Origin: Anaerosalibacter bizertensis
GTDB taxonomy: Bacteria; Bacillota; Clostridia; Tissierellales; Sporanaerobacteraceae
Assembly (NCBI RefSeq): GCF_009696605.1
Contig: NZ_VULR01000007.1
Coordinates: forward strand, 62,001 to 126,000
Direction: 5' to 3'
DNA length: 64,000 nucleotides
Of the stretch, positions 47,782 to 58,751 are shown piece after piece (the first letter of the stretch is position 1; each line of letters opens with the position of its first letter). The notes beneath the pieces are model-generated. The model was not told the DNA's origin. It saw only the letters and a list, made by a program, of their open reading frames with translations, and made no database searches. A program made the position numbers and the translations under genes.

Positions 47782-49047
47782 ATGGCAAAGGAAAATTTAA
47801 ATCCATTAGAAAGTGCTCAAAGACAAGTTAAGGCAGCATGTGACAAATTAGGATTAGACCCATCTGTATACGAAATATTAAAAGAACCTAAAAGATTTAT
47901 TGAAATCTCAATTCCTGTTAAAATGGACGATGGTTCTGTAAAAACTTTTAAGGGGTATCGTTCAGTACATAACGATGCTATAGGACCAGCAAAAGGTGGA
48001 GTAAGATTCCATCCAAATGTAGATCCAACTGAAGTAAAAGCATTATCAGTGTGGATGACATTTAAATGTTGTGTAACAGGCATTCCTTATGGCGGAGGAA
48101 AAGGTGGAATAACAGTAGACCCTACAGAATTATCTAAAGGGGAACTAGAAAGACTTGCAAGAGGTTATATAGCAGGCATGAACAAATATCTAGGTGAAAA
48201 AATAGATATTCCAGCTCCAGACGTAAATACTAATGCTCAAATAATGGCATGGATGGTTGATGAATATAGTAAATTTGCAGGCCATGATGCCTTAGGCGTT
48301 GTAACTGGTAAACCAGTTGAATGGGGTGGATCGAAGGGTAGAAATGAAGCTACAGGTCTTGGAGTAGCTGTTATTGCAAGAGAAGCTGCTAAAAAACTTG
48401 GACTTGAAATGAATGGAGCAAAAGTAGCTGTTCAAGGATTTGGAAATGTAGGTTCTAATACAGTTAGAAATTGCCAAAGACAAGGTGCTAAAGTTATAGC
48501 TGTTGGAGAATGGGCACCTAAGAAGGGAACTTATGCTATTTACAATGAAAATGGCCTAGACTATGATGATATGGCTGCATATGTTGAAGAACATGGCAAC
48601 TTAGTTGGATATCCAAATGCAAAAGAAATATCTCTTGATGAGTTCTGGGAATTAGAAGTAGATATTATGATTCCTGCAGCTCTTGAAAATGCTGTTACTG
48701 CTGAAGTAGCAGAAAAAATCAATGCTAAGCTTGTATGTGAAGCTGCAAATGGTCCACTTACAACAGATGCAGATGAAGTATTTGAAAAAAGAGGAATCAC
48801 TGTTACTCCAGATATCTTAACTAATGCTGGTGGAGTTACAGTATCTTATTTCGAATGGGTACAAAACTTGTACGGATATTATTGGGAAGAAGACGAAGTA
48901 ATAGAAAAAGAAGAAATTGCTATGGTTAACGCATTTAATGATATATGGGCAATTAAAGAAGAACATGATGTAACTATGAGGCAAGCTGCTTATATGCACT
49001 CAGTTAAAAAAGTTGCAGATGTAATGAAATTAAGAGGATGGTATTAA
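47782..49047 (+). CDS. gdhA: Glu/Leu/Phe/Val-type glutamate dehydrogenase
   Basis: 421 residues. Substrate site 'GPAKGGVRFHPNVDPTEVKAL' in part, catalytic Lys in 'PYGGGKGGI', Asp in 'PAPDVNTNAQIMAWMVDEYS', and the Rossmann 'VQGFGNVGSNT'. It links glutamate and 2-oxoglutarate, probably with NAD, in the catabolic direction. In amino-acid fermenters this is a main entry point. AAAGGAGGT precedes the ATG. It is its own transcription unit. Confidence 0.94.
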   Translation: MAKENLNPLESAQRQVKAACDKLGLDPSVYEILKEPKRFIEISIPVKMDDGSVKTFKGYRSVHNDAIGPAKGGVRFHPNVDPTEVKALSVWMTFKCCVTGIPYGGGKGGITVDPTELSKGELERLARGYIAGMNKYLGEKIDIPAPDVNTNAQIMAWMVDEYSKFAGHDALGVVTGKPVEWGGSKGRNEATGLGVAVIAREAAKKLGLEMNGAKVAVQGFGNVGSNTVRNCQRQGAKVIAVGEWAPKKGTYAIYNENGLDYDDMAAYVEEHGNLVGYPNAKEISLDEFWELEVDIMIPAALENAVTAEVAEKINAKLVCEAANGPLTTDADEVFEKRGITVTPDILTNAGGVTVSYFEWVQNLYGYYWEEDEVIEKEEIAMVNAFNDIWAIKEEHDVTMRQAAYMHSVKKVADVMKLRGWY

Positions 49048-49061
49048 TAAATCCCTAATAT

Positions 49062-49095
49062 AAAAAGGCTGGTGAATTTTCACCAGCCTTTTTTA
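49062..49095 (+). terminator. terminator after gdhA
   Basis: AAAAAGGCTGGTGAA (49062-49076) pairs with TTCACCAGCCTTTTT (49079-49093), with further T's. Confidence 0.93.
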
Positions 49096-49195
49096 TATTA
49101 TAGTAAATTTATAATTTGTAATTTAAAATTGGCGTGAAAATGCCTATATTAGGGTATCATATAGGTAAATGCAAAATTACAGAAAGGTGGATATT

Positions 49196-50083
49196 ATGAA
49201 ATACAATATAATGGAAGGCAATAATAAAGTTATAATAGAAGGGATTAAAGATTTTGACCCTGTACATATATTTGAATGTGGTCAATGTTTTAGATGGAAT
49301 AAAGAAGATGACAATAGCTTTACTGGAGTGGCTTTTGAAAGAGTATTGAATGTTAAAAGTGAAGATGATAAAATTATACTGTCCAATACCAATTTAGAAG
49401 ATTTTAATAATATTTGGTATAACTATTTTGATTTAGAAAGAGACTATGGTGAAATGAAAGAAGAACTTTCAGAAGATGAAATACTTAAGGAAGCAGTTAA
49501 ATTCGGTAGTGGTATTAGAATATTAAAACAAGAACCTTTTGAAACACTTATATCCTTTATTATTTCTGCTAACAATGCAATACCTAGAATTAAATCTTCT
49601 ATTGAACGTTTAAGTAAAAGATATGGTAAGTATATAGGAGAGTACAACGGCAAAGATTATTATGCTTTTCCTACTGCTGGAGCCTTATCTAAGGTAGATG
49701 TAGAGGAATTAAAGGAAACTAAAATAGGATTTAGAGCAAAATATGTATCCAGTGCAGCTAAAAGGGTGTACAATGGTGAGGCAGATTTAAATGATATAAA
49801 AACCTTAGACACAGATGAAGCAAGGGAAAAACTTATGGAATTTCAAGGAGTTGGACCAAAGGTATCAGACTGTATACTATTATTTGCTATGGAAAAATAT
49901 GATGCATTCCCTATAGATGTATGGGTTAAAAGGATTATGGAATATTTTTATTTAAAAGAAGATACTAGCATGAAAAAAATACAAAGATATGGAGAGGAAA
50001 AATTTAAAGATTTAGCAGGATTTGCACAACAGTATCTATTTTACTATGCTAGGGAGCTTGGAATTGGTAAAAAGAAAAAATAA
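49196..50083 (+). CDS. OGG1-type 8-oxoguanine DNA glycosylase / AP lyase
   Basis: 295 residues from ATG 49196 with AAAGGTGG upstream; the ATG at 49169 has no site. The N-terminal OGG_N domain contains 'CGQCFRWNKEDDNSFTGV'. The HhH-GPD domain has 'FQGVGPKVSDCILLFAMEKY' with catalytic K222 and D241 in 'FPIDVWVKR', spaced 19 residues apart as in human OGG1 (K249/D268). It excises oxidised guanine and nicks the strand. It complements the peroxide defence elsewhere in the window. Confidence 0.92.
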   Translation: MKYNIMEGNNKVIIEGIKDFDPVHIFECGQCFRWNKEDDNSFTGVAFERVLNVKSEDDKIILSNTNLEDFNNIWYNYFDLERDYGEMKEELSEDEILKEAVKFGSGIRILKQEPFETLISFIISANNAIPRIKSSIERLSKRYGKYIGEYNGKDYYAFPTAGALSKVDVEELKETKIGFRAKYVSSAAKRVYNGEADLNDIKTLDTDEAREKLMEFQGVGPKVSDCILLFAMEKYDAFPIDVWVKRIMEYFYLKEDTSMKKIQRYGEEKFKDLAGFAQQYLFYYARELGIGKKKK

Positions 50084-50094
50084 GGGTGAAATAA

Positions 50095-50322
50095 ATGTAT
50101 AAGATTTTAGTAGTTGAAGATGATGAAAAGATTTTAAAACTTACAAAAGATAGACTATATACTGTTGGGCGGATAGAAATTTAAGCCTTTGGAGAACTTG
50201 TAAGACTAGTTTACACTTTATTTACTAATGGTCTTGTAGTTATGGCAGGATATTTAGTATTTCAAATAGTATATTTCCTTGTAATAAGGGGTATATATAT
50301 AAACCAAGTAAAATATAATTAG
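50095..50322 (+). pseudogene. deletion scar: response-regulator start joined to a membrane-protein end
   Basis: Codons 1-29 from ATG 50095 encode 'MYKILVVEDDEKILKLTKD' and a short tail, the start of a receiver domain including the acidic pair, ending at TAA (50182-50184). In the same frame, right after the stop, come codons for 'FGELVRLVYTLFTNGLVVMA' and more hydrophobic sequence to TAG (50320-50322), which resembles the last helix of an FtsX-like permease or a similar membrane protein. A ribosome site (AAGGGTG) is still present. The middle of a regulator/kinase/transporter locus appears to be lost. Confidence 0.78.
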
Positions 50323-50331
50323 ATGGATAAT

Positions 50332-50363
50332 AAAAAAATTCCTGGAACTCCAGGAATTTTTTT
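50332..50363 (+). terminator. terminator after the scar
   Basis: Arms 50332-50346 and 50349-50363 with a poly-T end. It probably ended the original operon. Confidence 0.92.
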
Positions 50364-50498
50364 ATTTCATTAACATAGTATAGAAAACAATATATAGGGT
50401 ATACGAATAAAAAGGAAGGTAATTAATGAAAAAATAAGATATTTAGCTATTTTTATTAAATAATAGGATTATAGCCATAAAAACCCTAAATTTGAGAC

Positions 50499-50527
50499 TT
50501 GATTACTAAAAACATATTAAGTAACAT
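50499..50527 (+). promoter_or_regulatory. putative groES promoter
   Basis: TTGATT (50499-50504), 17 bases, TAACAT (50522-50527), placed just before the CIRCE element. Alternative -10 sequences exist nearby. Confidence 0.5.
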
Positions 50528-50541
50528 ATAAACTGTAAGTA

Positions 50542-50568
50542 TTAGCACTCATAAGAGTCGAGTGCTAA
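50542..50568. promoter_or_regulatory. CIRCE element (HrcA operator)
   Basis: TTAGCACTC, nine bases, GAGTGCTAA: a perfect match to the CIRCE consensus, 48 bases before groES. HrcA binding here represses groESL until heat shock; hrcA is not in the window. Confidence 0.98.
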
Positions 50569-50616
50569 TAAAATTTCGGAATAAATGAATACTTGAATAT
50601 AAGGAGGGCTAAGTAT

Positions 50617-50898
50617 ATGAATATTAAACCTTTAGGAGACAGAGTAGTTATTAAAATGATTGAAGTTGAGGAAAAAACTAAAAGTGGTATAGTACTTCCA
50701 AGCTCAGCAAAAGAAGAACCACAAATGGCAGAAATAGTTGCCATAGGACCAGATATTGAAAATGATGAAAAGAAAAGCAAACAAGTTAAATTAGGAGACA
50801 AGGTTATATTCTCCAAATATAGTGGAACTGAAGTAAAACTTGATAAAGAAGAATATACAATAGTAAAATTAAATGATATTTTAGCTGTTATTGAATAA
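50617..50898 (+). CDS. groES: co-chaperonin GroES
   Basis: 93 residues from ATG 50617, with AAGGAGGG upstream; the ATG at 50593 lacks a site. '[19 protein letters not shown]' start, mobile loop '[17 protein letters not shown]', and '[17 protein letters not shown]'. It forms the heptameric lid for GroEL. It is followed 23 bases later by groEL. Confidence 0.98.
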   Translation: MNIKPLGDRVVIKMIEVEEKTKSGIVLPSSAKEEPQMAEIVAIGPDIENDEKKSKQVKLGDKVIFSKYSGTEVKLDKEEYTIVKLNDILAVIE

Positions 50899-50906
50899 AA
50901 AATTAA

Positions 50907-52565
<1,659 letters not shown>

Positions 52566-52576
52566 TATACATCAAC

Positions 52577-52607
52577 AAAAACCTCTGAGGAAACTCAGAG
52601 GTTTTTT
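52577..52607 (+). terminator. terminator after groEL
   Basis: AAAAACCTCTGAG, a GAAA loop, CTCAGAGG and six T's. Confidence 0.95.
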
Positions 52608-52642
52608 CTTTTCTAACTTACAAAATTGTAACCAAATTTAAA

Positions 52643-52692
52643 CCTAATTGTAAGGTAAATATGCTATTATTTATTAACCAAATACAATTAGG
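52643..52692 (+). promoter_or_regulatory. leader hairpin that can cover the ribosome site of the deacetylase gene
   Basis: CCTAATTGTA (52643-52652) pairs with TACAATTAGG (52683-52692). The right arm runs into the AGGGGGAA ribosome site, and an inner GGTAAAT/ATTTATTAACC pairing could extend the stem. Confidence 0.5.
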
Positions 52693-52702
52693 GGGAATTT
52701 CT

Positions 52703-53563
52703 ATGGCAGATAAGAAAACAGTATACAAACTTTTCAATATAATACCTATTTCAGTACTATTGATGATGTTAGTAGCGGGAAAAAGTGCAACTAAAAATAT
52801 TTCTTTGAAAACTACTTCACTAATAGATAAAGAAAGACTTATACCAATACTTATGTACCATCATGTTGGAGCAGAAAATATAGAGACCAATAAAATAACA
52901 ATAACTAATAAAAGATTTGAAGAAGATATAAGGTATTTAAAAGACAATGGATATACAGCTATATCCTTTAAAGAATTAGTTGACTATGTAAATAACGGGA
53001 CAAGCTTACCAGAAAAACCTATAATAATAACCTTTGATGATGGACTTGATGATAATTATAAATACGCCTATCCTATTCTTAAAAAGAATCATATGAAGGC
53101 TACTATATTTGCAATAGGTTCTAGAATTGGCATAAAGAACTATAATAATGATCCAAGGTATTCTTACTTTACTTGGGAAGAAGCAAAAGAAATGTATGAA
53201 AGTGGAATCATAGAGATACAACCTCATTCCTATGATCTTCATTATTATAAAGAAAATTCTCACCATGGGGAAGGCGTACTTCCAATGGCTTTGGAAGATG
53301 AAAATTTCCATTATGATAGATTTTTAAAAGATACAGAAGAAGTTATAAAGCTTATTAAAACAAAGGTAGGATGTGACTCCTATGTCTATGCTTATCCTTA
53401 TGGAAAATATAATTCAACAAATGAAAAAGTCTTAAAAGATTTAAATTTTAAAGTTACCCTTACTACAAAAAGCGAATATGCAGATATATCTAATGGATTA
53501 TATGGACTTAAAAGAATAAATGTACCTAGCCACAAGAAGTTAGGTGAACTTTTAAAATATTAG
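52703..53563 (+). CDS. membrane-anchored polysaccharide deacetylase family protein
   Basis: 286 residues from ATG 52703 (AGGGGGAA upstream). An N-terminal hydrophobic helix (about 12-28) anchors it outside. NodB motifs: 'ILMYHHVG', the catalytic/metal Asp pair in 'ITFDDGLDD', 'EIQPHSYDLHYY' (two His) and 'YAYPYGKYN'. It likely removes acetyl groups from a cell-wall or surface polysaccharide. The exact substrate is unknown. Confidence 0.9.
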   Translation: MADKKTVYKLFNIIPISVLLMMLVAGKSATKNISLKTTSLIDKERLIPILMYHHVGAENIETNKITITNKRFEEDIRYLKDNGYTAISFKELVDYVNNGTSLPEKPIIITFDDGLDDNYKYAYPILKKNHMKATIFAIGSRIGIKNYNNDPRYSYFTWEEAKEMYESGIIEIQPHSYDLHYYKENSHHGEGVLPMALEDENFHYDRFLKDTEEVIKLIKTKVGCDSYVYAYPYGKYNSTNEKVLKDLNFKVTLTTKSEYADISNGLYGLKRINVPSHKKLGELLKY

Positions 53564-53585
53564 ATTAAAATTATTTTCATTTTAC

Positions 53586-53611
53586 GCAGTATTTTTTAAT
53601 TTTTTTACGTT
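53586..53611 (+). promoter_or_regulatory. putative ECF-sigma promoter, copy 1
   Basis: GCAGTA (53586-53591), 16 bases including a T-tract, then CGTT (53608-53611). The same arrangement and a shared ATTAATAGA stretch downstream occur before the sigma gene at 54287-54312. Confidence 0.6.
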
Positions 53612-53653
53612 TTGATTAATAGATAAAATATTATTATAATGTAGAGGTGTGCT

Positions 53654-54220
53654 ATGAAAGAAAAAAATATAATTTATATTTTACTTACTTATAGTGGGTC
53701 TTTACTCTCTAAATGTATCAATATATATACTAAGGAACCTTATAGCCATGTTTCAATTGCACTTGATATTAATCTCAATGAACTCTATAGCTTTGGAAGA
53801 CTAAACCCTTCCAATCCTATATTTGCAGGTTTTGTAAAAGAAGATATTTTTAATGGGACTTATGCTAGATTTCCTAATACAAGATGTGCATTATATTCTT
53901 TGGAGGTAAATGATATTCAATACAATAAACTGAAAAAAGAACTTCAAAAATTCAAACTAAATAAGCATAGATATGGTTACAATTTATTAGGACTGTTCGG
54001 TGTAATATTGAATAAGCCAATTGAAAGAGAATATAATTATTTCTGTTCCCAATTTGTGTCTGCTATATTAAACAATAGTGGAATATATTTATTTAATAAG
54101 CCTCCTGCTCTTGTATCACCTAGGGATTTTAGAAAGTGTAAAGAGTTAGAATTAATTTATGAAGGAAGGCTAAAAAGGTATAGCTATAGACAAGAATATC
54201 TTAGTGAAGTTTATCAATAA
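53654..54220 (+). CDS. YiiX/NlpC-P60-like papain-fold protein
   Basis: 188 residues with no signal peptide. The pattern 'YSHVSIALD' (His) and 'NYFCSQFVSAIL' (Cys) matches the permuted papain-like YiiX/YebB or NlpC/P60 group, often amidases or hydrolases at the membrane. The rest has no recognisable motif. AGAGGTG precedes the ATG. It has its own putative ECF-type promoter, suggesting membership of the regulon of the sigma factor encoded just downstream. Confidence 0.72.
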   Translation: MKEKNIIYILLTYSGSLLSKCINIYTKEPYSHVSIALDINLNELYSFGRLNPSNPIFAGFVKEDIFNGTYARFPNTRCALYSLEVNDIQYNKLKKELQKFKLNKHRYGYNLLGLFGVILNKPIEREYNYFCSQFVSAILNNSGIYLFNKPPALVSPRDFRKCKELELIYEGRLKRYSYRQEYLSEVYQ

Positions 54221-54234
54221 AGTACTTATAAGGA

Positions 54235-54268
54235 AGGAACTCTTTATAATAAAAAAGGGTTCTTTTTT
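54235..54268 (+). terminator. terminator after the 53654 gene
   Basis: AGGAACTCTTT pairs with AAAGGGTTCTT (with wobble), followed by a T-run. Confidence 0.8.
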
Positions 54269-54286
54269 ATTTATTATTTGTTTTTT

Positions 54287-54312
54287 GCAGTACTTTTATA
54301 TTTTCTTTCGTT
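54287..54312 (+). promoter_or_regulatory. putative ECF-sigma promoter, copy 2 (autoregulatory)
   Basis: GCAGTA (54287-54292), 16 bases, CGTT (54309-54312), 31 bases before the sigma gene. Same spacing as copy 1 at 53586. ECF sigma factors usually direct their own transcription. Confidence 0.62.
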
Positions 54313-54342
54313 ATAATTAATAGACAGGAAAGGAGGGGAGAG

Positions 54343-54906
54343 ATGGATTGGGATACTGAACTTATCAAACTAACACTAGCAGGTAATGAGGAAGCCTTTG
54401 CTAAACTAGTAGATATCTACAGAGGATATGTATTTGCTATAATCTTAAATTTTATTAAAGATCATAATGAAGCAGAAAATGTAGCACAAGAAGTTTTCTT
54501 ACAAATCTATATCTCCCTTCCAAATTTTAAAATGGATAATTTTAAAGGATGGATTGGCCGGATAGCTGCAAATAAAGCCATAGATTGGAAAAGGAAAAAG
54601 AAAAGTAAATATAGGGAAGAGGTAGTGGATGATACTGAAAATATAATGTATGGAGAAAAACTTAATAACTATGAAACTCCAGAAGATATATTGATTGAAA
54701 AAGAAAAAAAGGAGAAATTAAATAGATTGTGTAAATCCATGCCACCTATATATGGAAATGTAATTATAAAGTTTTATTTCGAGGAAAAATCTTATGAAGA
54801 AATTGCTAAGGAAGAAGGTACTACTGTAAAAACCATAGCTTCTCGGCTTTATCGAGGGCGGAATATATTAAGAGAGAAATGGAGGGAAAATGATGAAACA
54901 TTATGA
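54343..54906 (+). CDS. ECF-type RNA polymerase sigma factor
   Basis: 187 residues. Region 2: 'FAKLVDIYRGYVFAIILNFI' and 'HNEAENVAQEVFLQIYISLP'; region 4 helix-turn-helix: 'KSYEEIAKEEGTTVKTIASR'. There is no sigma region 3. GGAAAGGAGGGGAG precedes the ATG. The anti-sigma gene overlaps its end, so the two are translated together. The likely theme is cell-envelope stress, given the membrane proteins downstream. Confidence 0.93.
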   Translation: MDWDTELIKLTLAGNEEAFAKLVDIYRGYVFAIILNFIKDHNEAENVAQEVFLQIYISLPNFKMDNFKGWIGRIAANKAIDWKRKKKSKYREEVVDDTENIMYGEKLNNYETPEDILIEKEKKEKLNRLCKSMPPIYGNVIIKFYFEEKSYEEIAKEEGTTVKTIASRLYRGRNILREKWRENDETL

Positions 54907-55381
54907 TGAGTTAGAATGGCTTTTTTATAAGGAAAGAGTTATTTCAGAAGAAAAATATAATGAAATGGAAAACCATCTTTATGAATGTGATGAATGTATG
55001 AACATTTTTCTTTCCCTCATAGACAATGAAGAAATAAATAGTGCAGAAGAAATTATTTCTGATAATTTCACAGGTTCTGTAATGGGCAATATAAAAAGCT
55101 TCAAAAATAAATCTATTAGTAAAGTAGAAATAACTAATATGAGATTTAAAAATATATTTGGATATTATGTAGCAGTAGCTGCTGTAGCCATTATATTAAC
55201 TTGGGGAGGCTTTTTTAGTAGTTTAGTCGATACACTGCCTAAGGCTGCTAGGTCTGTTATTAATGAAAATACATTAAGTACACCAAATATTGTTTTCAAT
55301 ATATCTGAAAAAATAGTAAATAGAACTTCAAATTTTATAGATAATTTTCAAAATATTAATCGTAGGGAGGCTGCAAAATGA
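54893..55381 (+). CDS. anti-sigma factor with zinc-finger (ZAS-like) domain
   Basis: 162 residues. The second of two adjacent ATGs (54893) is better placed after GGAGGG. The N-terminal H-x3-C-x2-C in 'ENHLYECDECM' is the zinc-binding anti-sigma motif. One membrane helix (about 85-105, 'YYVAVAAVAIILTWGGFF') and a short outer tail follow. It should hold the sigma factor at the membrane and release it on a signal. It overlaps the sigma gene by 14 bases. Confidence 0.88.
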   Translation: MKHYDELEWLFYKERVISEEKYNEMENHLYECDECMNIFLSLIDNEEINSAEEIISDNFTGSVMGNIKSFKNKSISKVEITNMRFKNIFGYYVAVAAVAIILTWGGFFSSLVDTLPKAARSVINENTLSTPNIVFNISEKIVNRTSNFIDNFQNINRREAAK

Positions 55382-56169
55382 AAGAAAAAAGTAAATTTAT
55401 AACTTTTCTATTATCTTTTGTACCAGGATTGGCCCATTTCTATCTAGGCTTTAGCGATAGAGCTATAATATTCCTCATGGCTTTCTTTGGAGCTATTTTA
55501 GGAGTATCAGGATTAGCATTTTTAACAAGTGGTGAAGATTTCTTCATACTTTTGGTTTTTATTCTACCAATAATATGGCTTATTGCTTTAATAGATTCAT
55601 TTTCTCTAAGGAAAAAACATATTTTAATGGAATATGGAAATACAAAGAATGGTATAGAATATAAGGATTCAGATGAAATAAAAAAATCAAATAAAAAAGC
55701 TATTACTTTGGCTTTATCTATAATACCTGGTGCAGGCCATATGTATCTAGGCTACCAGAAAAAAGGTTTATTAATTATGGGAAGTTTTTTCTTCACAGTA
55801 TTCTTCATGGGATGGTTAGGAGTTAGCCTATTCTTATTTGTTCTACCTATGATTTGGTTCTATGGCTTCTTTGATGCCTTCCATTTAGTAGAGGGAAAGG
55901 ACTTAGAAGACGAAGAAAATTCATTTGTATTATCGGATATAAAAACAGAGTGGATAGGTTGGGGCTTTATAACCATAGGAATTTTAATAGTTATTGAACG
56001 TATACTCTATCCTCTCATACCTTATGAAATAAGAAATTATATTCAAACTTTGATTGTATCTGTAATATTTATTGTTGGAGGAATTAAATTATTAGCCAAA
56101 AACAGGAGACAAAATGAAAATAATATTGAAGACATAGAAAATATAGGTGGGGAGGATGATGAAGAGTGA
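55378..56169 (+). CDS. multi-pass membrane protein with two TM2-like halves
   Basis: 263 residues. Two repeats of 'LSFVPGLAHFYLGF' and 'LSIIPGAGHMYLGYQKKGLL', each followed by hydrophobic helices, then a further pair of helices near the C-terminus. The start ATG overlaps the anti-sigma stop (ATGA). The P-G-x-G/A-H-x-Y-L-G motif resembles TM2 domains. No enzymatic motif; perhaps part of stress sensing or membrane repair. Confidence 0.8.
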   Translation: MKEKSKFITFLLSFVPGLAHFYLGFSDRAIIFLMAFFGAILGVSGLAFLTSGEDFFILLVFILPIIWLIALIDSFSLRKKHILMEYGNTKNGIEYKDSDEIKKSNKKAITLALSIIPGAGHMYLGYQKKGLLIMGSFFFTVFFMGWLGVSLFLFVLPMIWFYGFFDAFHLVEGKDLEDEENSFVLSDIKTEWIGWGFITIGILIVIERILYPLIPYEIRNYIQTLIVSVIFIVGGIKLLAKNRRQNENNIEDIENIGGEDDEE

Positions 56170-57092
56170 AAAAAAGAAGGGTAGGTACTCTTTCAATGGG
56201 TATCGTTTTAATTGCATTTGGAATTCTCATATTTATTGCCCAAGTAAATAGTATTTCAGCTATAAACTTGTCAATTAAATTTTGGCCTATAATATTATTT
56301 TTAATAGGTGGAGAAATCCTTTGGTACAGCTATAAATATAGAGATGAGGATATAAATATAAAATATGATGTTTTCAGTGTATTCATTGTACTATTAATAG
56401 TAGTTATAAACTTAGGCATATATGGGATAGTGGAAACAGGTATAATGTCTAAAGTAAGCTCAATGATCTCTTCTGAAAATTTCACATTTAAAATTCCTTA
56501 TAGAGAAATTGAAGTTGACAAAAATATTGAAAAAATAATCGTAGAAGTACCTAGACATTGTAAATTAGATATGAGATCTGAAAAAGATAATAAGATAATA
56601 TTTTCAGGTTCAGCAGATATAGCAGCTGAAAACAAGGAAAAAGCTAAAGAATTTTTAAATGATGAATATATTATTACAAAGAGCTCTGGAAACACTTTAT
56701 ATGTTTCATTTCCAGATACATCTATTCATAATAATAGGGCCGGTAATTTTTCCCCTTATAAATTCAATCTTTCGATACCAGAAGATAAAAAGGTTGAAAT
56801 CAACGGAGAAGGAGATAGTTTAGATTTAACACTTGATAGTATGAAAAATGATTGGGTGATAGACAATATTAGCAATGTAAAGATTAGATTAGGAAAAAAT
56901 ATGGATACAAAGCTAGAAGCTTTGGTATATGGTGTGGAAGCTTTAGGTGGAAATGTTAAATGGGAAACTGCCAATGCAGAGAATTCAGAAGAAGTAGATA
57001 AAATAAAAGGAAAATTAGTATATGGTGAAGGAAACAATAGCATATATATATTAACTAGTGGAGAAGTAGAAGTAAACACATTAAGAGAATGA
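56166..57092 (+). CDS. LiaF-like envelope stress membrane protein
   Basis: 308 residues from GTG 56166, overlapping the previous stop (GTGA). Four short membrane helices in the first 110 residues ('MGIVLIAFGILIFIAQ', 'FWPIILFLIGGEIL', 'VFIVLLIVVINLGIYG') resemble LiaI/LiaF-type N-termini. The C-terminal 190 residues look like a beta-rich toast_rack/DUF4097-like domain ('EINGEGDSLDLTLDSMKND'). Likely a sensor or effector of the sigma operon. Exact role is unknown. Confidence 0.78.
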   Translation: MKKRRVGTLSMGIVLIAFGILIFIAQVNSISAINLSIKFWPIILFLIGGEILWYSYKYRDEDINIKYDVFSVFIVLLIVVINLGIYGIVETGIMSKVSSMISSENFTFKIPYREIEVDKNIEKIIVEVPRHCKLDMRSEKDNKIIFSGSADIAAENKEKAKEFLNDEYIITKSSGNTLYVSFPDTSIHNNRAGNFSPYKFNLSIPEDKKVEINGEGDSLDLTLDSMKNDWVIDNISNVKIRLGKNMDTKLEALVYGVEALGGNVKWETANAENSEEVDKIKGKLVYGEGNNSIYILTSGEVEVNTLRE

Positions 57093-57112
57093 TAATCCAT
57101 TCTCTTTTTTTA
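57083..57112 (+). terminator. terminator of the ECF operon
   Basis: AAGAGAATG (57083-57091) pairs with CATTCTCTT (57098-57106), followed by T's. The stem overlaps the stop codon. Confidence 0.9.
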
Positions 57113-57133
57113 TTTATTTCCATAATAAATTCC

Positions 57134-57162
57134 TTGACATATGCCCAAATCTTTGTTACCTT
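57134..57162 (+). promoter_or_regulatory. possible guaB promoter
   Basis: TTGACA (57134-57139), 17 bases, TACCTT (57157-57162). The -10 is weak; a TATACT/TATAAT stretch near 57242-57252 is closer to the gene. No purine riboswitch was seen. Confidence 0.4.
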
Positions 57163-57279
57163 AGAAAGAAAAACATTAATTAAGTTTCCTATATTTATAT
57201 AAAATTAAAATTAGATAGGGAAAGTTTAAAAAATATTATGGTATACTATAATAAATAGAAAAAAAGAGGAGGAGTTTAA

Positions 57280-58731
<1,452 letters not shown>

Positions 58732-58751
58732 TTAAAAGGAGGCTAGGTATA

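Noticed and set aside
57113-57279. Purine riboswitch before guaB
   Set aside because: No conserved three-way junction core or paired loops could be found.
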